Shown here one piece after another: positions 32,585-41,567 of a stretch of 64,000 nucleotides of DNA. Position numbers and translations under genes: made by a program. The notes under the pieces were generated by a model. The model was not told the DNA's origin. It did not search any database and saw only the letters and a program-made list of their open reading frames with translations. Source of the DNA: GCA-003244245 sp963822695 (GTDB lineage: Bacteria; Actinomycetota; Actinomycetes; Mycobacteriales; Pseudonocardiaceae); the NCBI GenBank assembly GCA_963822695.1, contig CAWGJH010000016.1:186001-250000 (forward strand). The letters are read 5' to 3'. Numbering within the stretch: the first letter of the stretch is position 1; each line of letters begins with the position of its first letter.

Positions 32585-33030
32585 TGCGTTTCCTTTTTGA
32601 CACATCGGTTTTCGTGTACGCCCGTGGTGCCGAGCACCAGCACCGGGAGCCGTGCCGTGACCTAGTCCGGCTTGCGGCACAAGGTGTGCTGGCAGGCGAA
32701 GCGAGCGTAGAACTGATCCAGGAGTACGCGCACATTCTCCGCCGGCGGGGACTCGAGGGAAGGCGCGTCCGGGAGCAAGCTCGCGACGTTGCCGCGCTAT
32801 GCTCGCTGCACGACTTCGGTGAGGATGATCTCCGGCTGGCGCTGAACCTCGTAGCTACCCATCCGGCCCTGCGGGTCCGCGACGCCGTGCACGCTGCGAC
32901 TGCCCTCCGGCGCGGCATCTCGGTCATTGTCTCGCCCGATCGTGATTTCGACGGTATCGCCGGGCTTGAACGCCTCGACCCACACGACGCCGTGCGACGG
33001 CTCGTTCCCAGCCCGCGGGAGAGCACGTAA
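32584..33030 (+). CDS. VapC-type PIN-domain toxin
   Basis: A probable metal-dependent RNase toxin, 148 residues. PIN-domain acidic residues are visible: Asp in MRFLFDTSVFVYARG, Glu in ASVELIQEYAHIL, Asp in RVRDAVHAATAL and Asp in VIVSPDRDFDGIAGLERLDP. It starts at the overlapping ATG after the antitoxin. The module lies between gcvT and ilvE, which are adjacent in mycobacteria, so it looks like an insertion into a conserved block. All catalytic positions are intact. Confidence 0.88.
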   Translation: MRFLFDTSVFVYARGAEHQHREPCRDLVRLAAQGVLAGEASVELIQEYAHILRRRGLEGRRVREQARDVAALCSLHDFGEDDLRLALNLVATHPALRVRDAVHAATALRRGISVIVSPDRDFDGIAGLERLDPHDAVRRLVPSPREST

Positions 33031-33159
33031 CGGCACGAGCCGCCGGCCAGTCGGGTGCGGGTGATCCGCCCGAGCGCTCGTGGCTCGGTCACGCGAGCCA
33101 GCATGGCGCACGGGTAAAGTAGTGGGACGTCCTACCATTTCTCCGCACGACGGGATAAC

Positions 33160-34272
33160 GTGCTGGTCATGAGCGTCGCGCCACTGTTCACCCGGCTGCC
33201 GCACTCCTCTCCGGCGACGCCGCAGCGGCGAGCGGAGATCCTGGCCGCGCCAGGCTTCGGCCGCTACTTCACCGACCATATGGTGGAGATCTGCTGGACC
33301 GCCGGCCGTGGCTGGCACGATCCGCAGATCGGCCCCTACCGGCAGCTCGTGATGGATCCGGCCAGCATGGTGCTGCACTACGGGCAGGCGGTCTTCGAAG
33401 GCCTCAAAGCCTACCGCCAGCCAGACGGTACGGTGGCCTCCTTCCGCCCGCTGGCCAACGCCGCCCGGCTCCGTTCCTCAGCTCGCCGATTAGCGATGCC
33501 AGAGCTGCCCGAGGAGCTGTTCCTTGGCTCCCTGCGTGAGTTGGTCCGCGTCGATAACAGCTGGGTTCCTGCCGCTGGCGGGGAGGACTCCCTGTACCTG
33601 CGCCCGATGCTGTTCGCCACGGAGGTGGGCCTTGGGGTGCGCCCGGCGGCGACTTACCGGTACCTGCTCATCGCCTCCCCGGCCGGGCCGTACTTCCGCG
33701 GCGGGCTCAAGCCGGTCAGCGTGTGGCTGTGCACCGAATACGTCCGTGCCGCGCCCGGAGGCACCGGGGCTGCCAAGTTCGCCGGAAACTATGCCGCCTC
33801 GCTGCTGGCCCAGCAGCAAGCCGCCGAGAAGGGCTGCGATCAGGTCGTGTGGCTGGACGCGGTCGAGCGGCGTTGGGTGGAGGAAATGGGCGGGATGAAC
33901 CTCTACTTCGTCTTCGGGGAGGGAAAGCAGGCCCGGCTGGTGACTCCGGAGCTCACCGGCGCGTTGCTGCCCGGCATCACCCGCGACTCCCTCCTCACCC
34001 TGGCCCGGGACCACGGGCTGGGCGTCGAGGAACGACGGATCTCGACTGACGAGTGGGAGAAGGGCGTCCAGACCAGGGATATCTCGGAGGTCTTCGCCTG
34101 CGGTACCGCCGCGGTGATCAATCCAGTCGGACGGGTCACCTACTCCGGCGGCGAGTTCACCATCGGCAGCGGCGCCCCTGGCCCCGTCACCAGCCAGTTG
34201 CGTGCGGCCCTCACCGCGATCCAGCACGGTGCCGCACCCGACTCGCACAACTGGATGGTCCCGCTCACCTGA
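33160..34272 (+). CDS. ilvE: Branched-chain amino acid aminotransferase
   Basis: A PLP-dependent fold-type IV transaminase for the last step of Leu, Ile and Val synthesis. The PLP lysine is in GAAKFAGNYAASLLAQQQA. Other class signatures are LHYGQAVFEGLKAYRQPDG, YLRPMLFATEVGLGV, EMGGMNLYFVFGEG and ISEVFACGTAAVINPVG. At 370 residues it is full length. The start is GTG 33160 or ATG 33169 (LVM-SV). It matches the mycobacterial ilvE position between gcvT and the cobS/cobT genes. Confidence 0.95.
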   Translation: MLVMSVAPLFTRLPHSSPATPQRRAEILAAPGFGRYFTDHMVEICWTAGRGWHDPQIGPYRQLVMDPASMVLHYGQAVFEGLKAYRQPDGTVASFRPLANAARLRSSARRLAMPELPEELFLGSLRELVRVDNSWVPAAGGEDSLYLRPMLFATEVGLGVRPAATYRYLLIASPAGPYFRGGLKPVSVWLCTEYVRAAPGGTGAAKFAGNYAASLLAQQQAAEKGCDQVVWLDAVERRWVEEMGGMNLYFVFGEGKQARLVTPELTGALLPGITRDSLLTLARDHGLGVEERRISTDEWEKGVQTRDISEVFACGTAAVINPVGRVTYSGGEFTIGSGAPGPVTSQLRAALTAIQHGAAPDSHNWMVPLT

Positions 34273-34301
34273 CGTCACGTCCCGCTGAAGGCGAAACCTG
34301 C

Positions 34302-35051
34302 TCAGGCTATGGCGCAGACCGCGAGCACCACGGTGCTGGTCAACTCGCTGGTGGCGCCCAGCACGTCGCCGGTGACGCCGCCGAACCGGTGGCGGGTGTG
34401 CGCCGAGACCACCAGCACCACGAGCGCGGCCAGCCCGACCGCGAGCGCGCCCTGCCAGGACCGTCCGGGCACCGCAACCAGCCCGCCGGCCAGCAGGGTT
34501 GCCGACCAGATCACCGGGACCGTGGGTTGCTGGCTATCGGCCACCAACGCCCCCAGCCCCGCTGGCCGGGCCGGTGGCACCCCCATCCGGGCGCACCAGC
34601 CGAAGGCGGCCCGCCCTGCGACCATCGCCAGCACCACGGGGATCAGCCGGCCGGTCTCGGCGAGCGCCCCCAGCGCGGCCGCCTGCGTGGTCAGCACCAG
34701 CACCAGAGCGATCACCCCGAACGGCCCGGTCGCCCCGTCCCGCATCACGTCCAGCGCCCGCTGCGGATCGCCGTAGCAACCCAGGCCGTCGGCGGTGTCG
34801 GCCAGCCCGTCCAGGTGCATCCCGCGAGTCAGCCCGGCCAGCGCCGCCACCCCAGCCAGCCCGGTCAGCAGCGCCGGGGTGCCCAGCGCATGCAGCGCGC
34901 TTAGCAGCCCAGCGGCCAGCACACCCAACCCGGCACCAACCAGGGGCGCCCAGTACAGCGCCTGGCGGGCGATGTTCCGATCCACCTCGACGGGTGCCCT
35001 CACCGGCAAGACGGTCAACCAGGACACCGCCAGTTGCAGTCCACGGCTCAC
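34302..35051 (-). CDS. cobS: Cobalamin synthase (adenosylcobinamide-GDP ribazoletransferase)
   Basis: Joins adenosylcobinamide-GDP with alpha-ribazole to give adenosylcobalamin. An integral membrane protein with several hydrophobic helices; the catalytic N-terminal half carries GMHLDGLADTADGLGCYGDP, the DxxxDxxD-type metal-binding region. Its length of 249 residues is normal. The start overlaps the stop of cobT by 4 bases (ATGA), so translation is coupled. Together with cobT and cobU it completes the nucleotide-loop branch of B12 synthesis or salvage. Confidence 0.95.
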   Translation of the reverse strand: MSRGLQLAVSWLTVLPVRAPVEVDRNIARQALYWAPLVGAGLGVLAAGLLSALHALGTPALLTGLAGVAALAGLTRGMHLDGLADTADGLGCYGDPQRALDVMRDGATGPFGVIALVLVLTTQAAALGALAETGRLIPVVLAMVAGRAAFGWCARMGVPPARPAGLGALVADSQQPTVPVIWSATLLAGGLVAVPGRSWQGALAVGLAALVVLVVSAHTRHRFGGVTGDVLGATSELTSTVVLAVCAIA

Positions 35052-36151
35052 CTGGTGGGCGACGGGGCACTCACCATCCCGGAGACGCCGGCGTCAGCGA
35101 AGGTGGCCATCTCGGCGAGTACCCGCACCGCCATCTGCACCAGCGGCAGCGCGGCCACCGCTCCCGAGCCCTCGCCCAGTCGCATCTCCAGATCTAGGAT
35201 GGGCTCCAACTCCAGATGGTCCAGCGCTAGGACGTGCGCGGGCTCCACCGAGCGGTGCCCGGCCACCCACCACCGCCGCGCCTCGGGCGCGAGCTCCTCG
35301 GCGAGCATCGCCGCCGCCCCGACGACCACACCGTCGAGAATCACCGGGGTGCGCCGCACTGCGGCTTGGGCCAGGAACCCGGCCATCGCGGCGATATCGG
35401 CGCCGCCGGCGGTGCGCACCAGCGCGATGGGATCACCGATGACCGGGCGGGCCCGGCGTAACGCGTCGCGGATCGCCGTGGCTTTGCGCATCCAGCCGGC
35501 ATCGTCGATCCCGCTGCCCCGGCCCACGACCGCCACCGGTTCCTCCCCGCTGAGTGCCGCCACCAGCACCGCGGCGGGGGTGGTGTTGCCGATCCCCATG
35601 TCACCCGCGATCAGCAAGTCGGCGCCGCGGTCGACTTCCTCGTCGGCGATCGTCACCCCCGCGCCCAGCGCCTGGGTCACCTCCGCGTCGGTCAGCGCAT
35701 CCTGCTGGTTGATCGCGCCGCTACCGCGGTGGATCTTGTGCTTGGTGACCAGCGGTGCTCCGGCGACCGTGGCCGGGTCGCAGTTCACGGCCACATCGAC
35801 CACCCGCACCGCCGCCCCGGCCGCTGCGGCGAGCACGTTCACCGCCGCCCCGCCGCTCAGGAAGTTGCCCATCATCTGCTGGGTGACCTCGCTGGGATAG
35901 GCGGAAACCCCGTACGCGGCGACACCGTGGTCCCCAGCGAACACGACGACCTGCGGGCGGACGAACGGGTGGGGTGGGCAGGCCCCTTGGCAGCCGGCCG
36001 CCCACACCCCCAATTTCTCCAGGCGGCCCAGGGAGCCCGCCGGTTTGGTCAGTTGCTCATGGCGGGCCATCGCTTCGCGGCGGGCTTGCTGGTCGGGTGG
36101 CGTGATCCTGGGGAACTCCACGCGGCTCTCCTGGTGCTCGGTGTCCCTCAT
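35048..36151 (-). CDS. cobT: Nicotinate-nucleotide-dimethylbenzimidazole phosphoribosyltransferase
   Basis: Makes alpha-ribazole phosphate, the lower ligand precursor of cobalamin. Family stretches are LTKPAGSLGRLEKLGVWAAG, VVFAGDHGVAAYGVSAYPSE, LLIAGDMGIGNTTPAAVLVA (loop with catalytic Glu region) and EPILDLEMRLGEGSGAVAAL. ATG at 36151 is preferred because AAGGGACCCA precedes it. In-frame GTGs at 36175 and 36163 would add a tandem VRDP repeat. 367 residues. CobS overlaps its end; CobU lies 100 bases upstream. Confidence 0.94.
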   Translation of the reverse strand: MRDTEHQESRVEFPRITPPDQQARREAMARHEQLTKPAGSLGRLEKLGVWAAGCQGACPPHPFVRPQVVVFAGDHGVAAYGVSAYPSEVTQQMMGNFLSGGAAVNVLAAAAGAAVRVVDVAVNCDPATVAGAPLVTKHKIHRGSGAINQQDALTDAEVTQALGAGVTIADEEVDRGADLLIAGDMGIGNTTPAAVLVAALSGEEPVAVVGRGSGIDDAGWMRKATAIRDALRRARPVIGDPIALVRTAGGADIAAMAGFLAQAAVRRTPVILDGVVVGAAAMLAEELAPEARRWWVAGHRSVEPAHVLALDHLELEPILDLEMRLGEGSGAVAALPLVQMAVRVLAEMATFADAGVSGMVSAPSPTR

Positions 36152-36175
36152 TGGGTCCCTTACTGGGTCCCTCAC
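36140..36175. repeat. 12-bp tandem repeat at the cobT start
   Basis: On the minus strand GTGAGGGACCCA, GTAAGGGACCCA and ATGAGGGACACC follow one another. Each unit carries a possible start codon and an AGGGA ribosome-binding-like sequence for the next, so copy number could affect start choice. Confidence 0.65.
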
Positions 36176-36251
36176 TGTCGCTTGTCTGGCTCCATCCTTC
36201 CCCTCTCCTGCTCGTCCCGTCCTGGTTGCTGGCGGTGCCGGGCGATGCACC

Positions 36252-36776
36252 TCAACGCAGCTTGATGGGTAGCCCCGCCACCAGCAACAGCACCTCCTCG
36301 CACACTGCGGCGAGCTCGGCGTTGAGCGCGCCCAACTCGTCGCGGAACAGCCGTCCCGCGCGGGTCGGCGGCACGACGCCCAGCCCCACCTCCGCGCTCA
36401 CCAGTACCAGCCGGGCCGGGCAGGCCGCCACCGCCGACACCAGCTCGGCGCACCGTGCGCGGCAGGCCCGCACCGCGGCCACGCCGCCCTCCCAGGCGCC
36501 CGCGTCGTCGAGCTCTCCGGTCAGCCAGGTAGCGATGTCATCGACCAGCACCGGAACGGGGCCTGCGGCGCGCAGTGCGCCAGGGAGGTCGGCTGGCGTG
36601 GTGGTGCGCCACCCCGGCGGCCTGCGCGCCACGTGCGCGGTGATCCGTGCCTCCCAGTCATCGTCATCAGGCTGGCGCCGGGCAGTCGCCAGGTAGTCCA
36701 CCTGGATCTCGCTGAGCAGGCCCTCGGCGTGGGCGGACTTGCCCGAGCGCGCACCACCGAGCACCAGCGTCCGCAC
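36252..36776 (-). CDS. cobU: Adenosylcobinamide kinase / guanylyltransferase
   Basis: Phosphorylates adenosylcobinamide and then transfers GMP, supplying the substrate of CobS. The P-loop is at the very start (RTLVLGGARSGKSAHAE). Other marks are ATARRQPDDDDWEARITAHV with the guanylylation His region and the Walker B-like VPVLVDDIATWL. GTG at 36776 gives 174 residues, usual for CobU, but no clear ribosome binding site is seen. GTG at 36806 would add ten residues ahead of the P-loop. Confidence 0.92.
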   Translation of the reverse strand: MRTLVLGGARSGKSAHAEGLLSEIQVDYLATARRQPDDDDWEARITAHVARRPPGWRTTTPADLPGALRAAGPVPVLVDDIATWLTGELDDAGAWEGGVAAVRACRARCAELVSAVAACPARLVLVSAEVGLGVVPPTRAGRLFRDELGALNAELAAVCEEVLLLVAGLPIKLR

Positions 36777-36849
36777 TCGCCTGACGCTACCGTCGGGTCC
36801 GCCCACGACGATGACGGCAGTAGCGGATGGTTGTAGACGGGAGCATGCG

Positions 36850-37044
36850 GTGGCTCTGCGATGGCGTTACCAGGGCTCGGACGGTGACGAGGTACCTGGC
36901 CCAGACATCGTCTTTGACGACCAGGCCGACGCCGAGGAGTGGCTCGGCCGCGAATGGCCGGGCCTGCTGAGTGGCGGTGTGGCGGCGGTCACCCTGCTCG
37001 ATGGGACGTCTGTGCTTTACGGCCCGATGAGCCTGCGACCGTAG
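36850..37044 (+). CDS. Small conserved actinobacterial hypothetical
   Basis: A 64-residue protein starting at GTG 36850 with GGGAG nearby upstream. The sequence (VALRWRYQGSDGDEVPGPDI, then DDQADAEEWLGREWPGLLSG and DGTSVLYGPMSL) matches a small protein widely seen near cobU and DUF3043 genes in actinobacteria. It has no known function. It is acidic, soluble and probably a single alpha/beta domain. It runs divergently from cobU. Confidence 0.75.
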   Translation: MALRWRYQGSDGDEVPGPDIVFDDQADAEEWLGREWPGLLSGGVAAVTLLDGTSVLYGPMSLRP

Positions 37045-37096
37045 TAGGCTCTGCGACCGCGGTAGCCACAGTGCGCTAGAGCAGTGCGGGGACCGG

Positions 37097-37741
37097 TTAC
37101 GGGATCGGGTCACCGAGACCGATGCGGGGCTTGGGTACTCGCAGCCGACGCAACTGGGTCGCCCGGGTCATAGCGTAGAACCCCAGGCTGGCCGCGGACT
37201 CCGACGCGTTGGGGAACCGTTCACGGACGCGACGCTTGACGGTCCGACCCAGTAACACCCCCTCGGTAATGATCGCGAGGAGCATCGCCATCGACACTGG
37301 CGACACGTACTGTTGCAGCGATGGCACCAGGACCACCACGAGCCCCAGCAGGGCCAGCGGCATGAACGCGCCAGCGAGATGACGGCGAGAATCCACCAGG
37401 TCCCGTATGTAAGCCTTCACGGGGCCCTGATCGCGAGGCAGCAGGTACTTCTCGTCCCCAGCCAACATCCGTTCCCGGCGCTCCGCCGCAGCGTTGCGGC
37501 GTTGCGTCTTGGACCCGCGCATCCGGCGTAATGCTTCCCGCTGAGTACGCGGCGGGGGTGGCGCCGGGCCGCGCTTGCGGCCCTCGGCTTCTCGGCGGCT
37601 TGGGGTGGGCCTGCCCTTACCAACGTGGCGGCCAACGTTGTGGGCTCGGTGGCTCACGTTGTCCGGATCGAGCTCTTCCACCGCCGGCTCCGGCTCGGGA
37701 TCGGCGGCTCCGGAGGCGGTGTTGCCGCGCAAGAACCTCAC
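37097..37741 (-). CDS. DUF3043 membrane protein
   Basis: A 214-residue actinobacterial membrane protein of unknown function. The N-terminal ~90 residues are charged and Pro/Arg-rich (SRREAEGRKRGPAPPPPRTQ). The conserved part includes LLPRDQGPVKAYIRDLVDSR, and then two membrane segments (LAGAFMPLALLGLVVVLVPS; VSMAMLLAIITEGVLLG) and a basic tail. GTG at 37741 is taken as start (VRFLRGNTAS) because family members begin this way. The same gene adjoins erpA in mycobacteria. Confidence 0.85.
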   Translation of the reverse strand: MRFLRGNTASGAADPEPEPAVEELDPDNVSHRAHNVGRHVGKGRPTPSRREAEGRKRGPAPPPPRTQREALRRMRGSKTQRRNAAAERRERMLAGDEKYLLPRDQGPVKAYIRDLVDSRRHLAGAFMPLALLGLVVVLVPSLQQYVSPVSMAMLLAIITEGVLLGRTVKRRVRERFPNASESAASLGFYAMTRATQLRRLRVPKPRIGLGDPIP

Positions 37742-37948
37742 GGTGACCAGCGTAGGGCAATGGCCGAGCACGCTGCTCACCTGTCGGGCCCGTCGGTGGG
37801 GCACATCGGTGGGGCGCCGGTGGAGACGTTCGCCCGTGGAGGTGGTTCGATGTGTCACCATGGAGGCACGGAATCACTCATTGGCCGCAGGCGTTCGCGT
37901 AGAGTAGAAAGGCCTGCCCGTGCCGAGCGCCGATCCCCAGGGAGAGTC

Positions 37949-38311
37949 ATGACCGTCGAGAACATCGCTGGCACCGAGGTCCCTACTCATGGTGTCGAGC
38001 TCACCGACGCCGCTGCCGCCAAGGCGAAGGCGCTGCTCGACCAGGAGGGTCGGACCGACATGCATCTGCGCATCGCCGTGCAGCCGGGTGGTTGTGCCGG
38101 CCTGCGCTACCAGCTCTTTTTTGATGAGCGCACGCTCGATGGCGATGCCAAGCGGGACTTCAACGGCCTCGCCGTCGTTGTCGACCGGATGAGCGTGCCC
38201 TACCTACAGGGTGCTGTGATCGATTTCGTGGACACGATCGAGAAGCAGGGCTTCACCATTGACAATCCCAACGCGGGTGGTTCCTGTGCCTGCGGGGACT
38301 CCTTTAACTAA
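37949..38311 (+). CDS. erpA: Iron-sulfur cluster insertion protein ErpA
   Basis: An A-type carrier that delivers Fe-S clusters to apo-proteins. The three conserved cysteines are present: GGCAGLRYQLFF and the C-terminal SCACGDSF. The ATG at 37949 has a GGGAGAG ribosome binding site. At 120 residues it is full length. It lies upstream of the respiratory gene cluster, whose Rieske protein is a possible client; that link is inference. Confidence 0.93.
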   Translation: MTVENIAGTEVPTHGVELTDAAAAKAKALLDQEGRTDMHLRIAVQPGGCAGLRYQLFFDERTLDGDAKRDFNGLAVVVDRMSVPYLQGAVIDFVDTIEKQGFTIDNPNAGGSCACGDSFN

Positions 38312-38394
38312 AAATTTCAACTAGCTAGAAAGAGTACTGAGAGGGTTCCCACGCTCGGCAGGCACGGCGCTGGTGCACTGGAACGGGAGGAATT

Positions 38395-40323
38395 CTACAC
38401 CTGCACGGGGTAGCGTGGTTCGGGCACCGGAGGGGTGATCCGCTGTTCGAGGAAGATGCCGTGCCAGAGCATGAAGACCAGCACCGCCCAGATCCGTCTG
38501 CTGTGATCTTGCGGACCTGCGCGGTGCTCGTCGAGCATCCGGTGCACCGCCGCGAGGTCGAGGAACGCCGCAGTCCCCGAGTCGTCGACGATGCCACGCG
38601 CCCAGTCGTGCAGGTCCTTCCGTAACCAGTGCCGGATCGGCACCGGGAAGCCAAGTTTGCGCCGGTTCAGCACATGCGCCGGCACGATGTCACGCAGCGC
38701 CCGGCGCAGAGCGTGCTTTGTGGTTGCGCCAGTGATCTTCTCCTCGAGCGGGATGGTGGAAGCCACCCGGAACACCTCAGGGTCGAGGAAGGGCACTCGT
38801 AGCTCCAGCGAGTTGGCCATGGTCATCTTGTCGGCTTTGACGAGGATGTCGCCACGCAACCAGGTGAACAGGTCCACGTGCTGCATGCGAGCGACTGGAT
38901 CCCAGCCGGTGGAGACGGCGTAGGGATCCGCGGTGACATCGGCGTGTGAGACAGTCGGGTCGTATCCGCGTAGCACCCCGCGCAGCTGGTCGTCCCGGAA
39001 GATCCGCGCGTTGCCGTAGTAGCGCTGCTCCAGCGTCAATGAGCCGCGACGGAGCAGGTCCTTGCCGCGCACCCCGTCCGGGATCCGCGTGGAGATCCGG
39101 CCCAGCGTGCGGCGCAGCCCGCCGGGGACCTTCTCGAACGCGGCCAGCGACAGCGGTTCCCGGTAGATGGTGTAGCCGCCGAAGAGCTCATCAGCACCTT
39201 CCCCGGACAGCACCACCTTGACGTGTTCCCGCGCCTCCCGGGCGATGAACCACAGTGGCACCAGCGCGGGGTCGGCCACCGGATCATCGAGATACCACAC
39301 GATCAGCGGCAGCGCGTCGGCCAGTTCAGTGGCCGAGACGGTGCGGACCACGTGCCGGACGCCGATCGCGGCCGCCGACTCCGCAGCCACGTCCACTTCG
39401 GAGTAGCCCTCCCGGTTGAAGCCGGTGGTAAAGGTGATCAGATCTGGATTGTGCTCGCGGGCCAGCGCGGCGATGGCGGTGGAGTCGATCCCACCGGACA
39501 GGAAGGCACCGACGGTGACGTCGGCTCGCATGTGCTTGGCGACCGAGTCCCGTATCGCTGCGGTGATCTCGTCGTGCAGGACCTGCGCATCGGTTTCGGA
39601 GCGGATCTCACGGGGCCGGAAATGGGGATGGAAGTAGCGCTCGGTGACCAGCTTGCCACCGGGGGAGAGGGTGAACGAGGTGCCGGACTCGATGCGGATG
39701 ATCCCGGTGTGCAGGGATGCTGGTTCGGGCACGTACTGCAGGGTCAGGTAGTGCTGCAGCGCTCGATGGTCTACCTCTGGTGACACTCCCAGCGACGGCG
39801 CCAGCTCAAGCAGACTCTTCTTCTCGCTGGCGAACGCCACCCCGCCCGGCCCGGCGCAGCTGAACAGCGGCTTGATGCCGAAGGGATCGCGGGCACCGAA
39901 GGCGACCCGTAGCTGCGCGTCCCAGATGACGAACGCGAACATTCCCCGCAGCCGCTGCACGGCAGTAGGCCCGAAGTGATGGTATGCCGCGATGACAACC
40001 TCAGTGTCACCGTCGGTGGCAAAGCTCGCACCGTATGGTTCGTCCCGAAGTTCCTCACGGAGCTCGATGTAGTTGTAGATTTCCCCGTTGAACAGGATCG
40101 TATAGCGCTCCGGCGTGTCCGGCGGACCCCAGTGCAGCGGCTGGTGGGAGTGCTCGAGGTCGATGATGGACAGCCGGTTGAATCCGAGCACCGCGTCAGC
40201 GTCGTGCCAGGTCCCGGTCTCGTCGGGTCCGCGATGCCGCTGGCAGCGCAGCGCCGCGGTCACGTCCGGCACCCGCTGTGCCGCGTCTTGCTGCGCGGTC
40301 AGTAGCCCCAGCAACCCGCACAC
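38395..40323 (-). CDS. asnB: Asparagine synthase (glutamine-hydrolysing)
   Basis: Makes asparagine from aspartate, using glutamine nitrogen and ATP. Cys2 (MCGLLGLL) is the glutaminase nucleophile. N-terminal Ntn domain residues include RGPDETGTWH and LFNGEIYNYIELREEL; the synthetase domain has the pyrophosphate loop GAFLSGGIDSTAIAALA and SGEGADELFGGYTIY. At 642 residues it is of the large actinobacterial type, which in mycobacteria also sits opposite ctaC. Mycobacterial homologues (sometimes called LtsA) are linked to cell-wall amidation, so the physiological acceptor may not be free aspartate. Confidence 0.94.
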   Translation of the reverse strand: MCGLLGLLTAQQDAAQRVPDVTAALRCQRHRGPDETGTWHDADAVLGFNRLSIIDLEHSHQPLHWGPPDTPERYTILFNGEIYNYIELREELRDEPYGASFATDGDTEVVIAAYHHFGPTAVQRLRGMFAFVIWDAQLRVAFGARDPFGIKPLFSCAGPGGVAFASEKKSLLELAPSLGVSPEVDHRALQHYLTLQYVPEPASLHTGIIRIESGTSFTLSPGGKLVTERYFHPHFRPREIRSETDAQVLHDEITAAIRDSVAKHMRADVTVGAFLSGGIDSTAIAALAREHNPDLITFTTGFNREGYSEVDVAAESAAAIGVRHVVRTVSATELADALPLIVWYLDDPVADPALVPLWFIAREAREHVKVVLSGEGADELFGGYTIYREPLSLAAFEKVPGGLRRTLGRISTRIPDGVRGKDLLRRGSLTLEQRYYGNARIFRDDQLRGVLRGYDPTVSHADVTADPYAVSTGWDPVARMQHVDLFTWLRGDILVKADKMTMANSLELRVPFLDPEVFRVASTIPLEEKITGATTKHALRRALRDIVPAHVLNRRKLGFPVPIRHWLRKDLHDWARGIVDDSGTAAFLDLAAVHRMLDEHRAGPQDHSRRIWAVLVFMLWHGIFLEQRITPPVPEPRYPVQV

Positions 40324-40366
40324 GACTCGCCCTCTCCTCCGCGGCCCTCATTCATCAGCGGCCGTC

Positions 40367-40440
40367 ACGACGGCCCAGCATGGCGGCCCAGTTATGGCGG
40401 CCCAGTTATGGCGGCCCAGTATGACGGCGCAGTATGACGC
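40367..40440. repeat. 13-14-bp tandem repeat between asnB and ctaC
   Basis: ATGGCGGCCCAGTT repeats at 40380, 40394 and 40408 (the last one base shorter), with diverged copies at 40367 (CACGACGGCCCAGC) and 40421 (ATGACGGCGCAGT). It lies in the 225-base gap between the divergent asnB and ctaC starts, where both promoters must be, and could affect their spacing. Confidence 0.8.
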
Positions 40441-40548
40441 ACGGGGCGCCGGGCCACTCGCGCCCTGCGCGAGCTCTGGCGCTCGCGCTGGTTTAGGCTC
40501 CAGCCAGTGGGCTGCCTGGCCGCATCGGGCGACGAGGAGGAACGAGGC

Positions 40549-41514
40549 GTGATCGGTGTGGTCCGTTCCCGGGTGGTTCGGCTACTGAGGGTGGCCGGGC
40601 TGGCCGGGCTGGTTGCCTTCCTGTCTACCGGGTGCTCGGTATATCAGGCGTTCTCGTTCGGCTGGCCGATGGGGATCACACCGCAGGCTGAGCGGATGCG
40701 TGCGCTGTGGATCTGGGCGACGGTAGCTGCCCTGGCGGTCGGGTTGATCGTGGCATTGTTGATTATGTGGACGGTTACCTTCCACCGTAAAAAGTCCGAC
40801 GAGATGCCCTGGCAGTTCCAGTACAACCTCCCGCTGGAGATCATCTACACGGTCATCCCGTTCGTCATCGTTGCGGTACTTTTTTACTTCACCGTGACAG
40901 CGCAGGACTTTGTCATGGCCAAAGTCGATAATCCCAACCTTCGCGTGAGGGTGATCGGTTTTCAATGGAATTGGGAGTTCCAGTATCTGCAGGACAAGCC
41001 AGGCAAGGGTGGCATTTACCAGGCCCGTCGGACCGAGGACGGCGAACCGCTGTCCACCGTTGGCTCGTCCACCACTATCCCGCTGCTGGTGGTGCCGACT
41101 AATCGTGTCGTGGAGTACCGGCTCGAGTCCACCGACGTCCTGCACTCGTTCTACATTCCAGATTTTCTCTTCAAGCGTGACGTCTTCCCGCGGCCGGAGA
41201 AAAACAATACCGACAACGTGTTCCAGACCACGGTAGCGCGTCAAGGAGCCTTTGTCGGTCGTTGTGCTGAGTTGTGTGGCACCTACCACTCGATGATGAA
41301 CTTCGAGCTCCGCGCGTTGCCGCCGGACCTCTTTGACCGGTATCTGGCCTTGCGGGCTGCGACCAACCCGCAGACCCACCGGTCGTACACCGCCGGTGAG
41401 GCGCTCGCGCAGCTGAACTGCGGCGAGCTGTGCACCCCCACGGCAGTGACCACCTCCCCGTTCAATACCGACCGCACCGCCCGCGAGGTCCGTCAGGCCC
41501 AGGGGGGCCACTAA
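40549..41514 (+). CDS. ctaC: Cytochrome c oxidase subunit II
   Basis: The CuA-bearing subunit of aa3 oxidase that receives electrons from cytochrome c. A lipoprotein-type signal ends FLSTGC, followed by two membrane helices (ALWIWATVAALAVGLIVALL; IIYTVIPFVIVAVLFYF) and an extracytoplasmic domain. CuA ligands are visible in VLHSFYIPDFLFK and GRCAELCGTYHSMMNFEL. The GTG at 40549 follows GAGGAGGAACGAGGC. The length, 321 residues, is usual for actinobacteria. ctaF follows. Confidence 0.96.
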   Translation: MIGVVRSRVVRLLRVAGLAGLVAFLSTGCSVYQAFSFGWPMGITPQAERMRALWIWATVAALAVGLIVALLIMWTVTFHRKKSDEMPWQFQYNLPLEIIYTVIPFVIVAVLFYFTVTAQDFVMAKVDNPNLRVRVIGFQWNWEFQYLQDKPGKGGIYQARRTEDGEPLSTVGSSTTIPLLVVPTNRVVEYRLESTDVLHSFYIPDFLFKRDVFPRPEKNNTDNVFQTTVARQGAFVGRCAELCGTYHSMMNFELRALPPDLFDRYLALRAATNPQTHRSYTAGEALAQLNCGELCTPTAVTTSPFNTDRTAREVRQAQGGH

Positions 41515-41567
41515 CCTTCCTAGGTATAAGCGGGTCCTTCGGCAGGCTCGAGAAGCGAGGCAGCACC

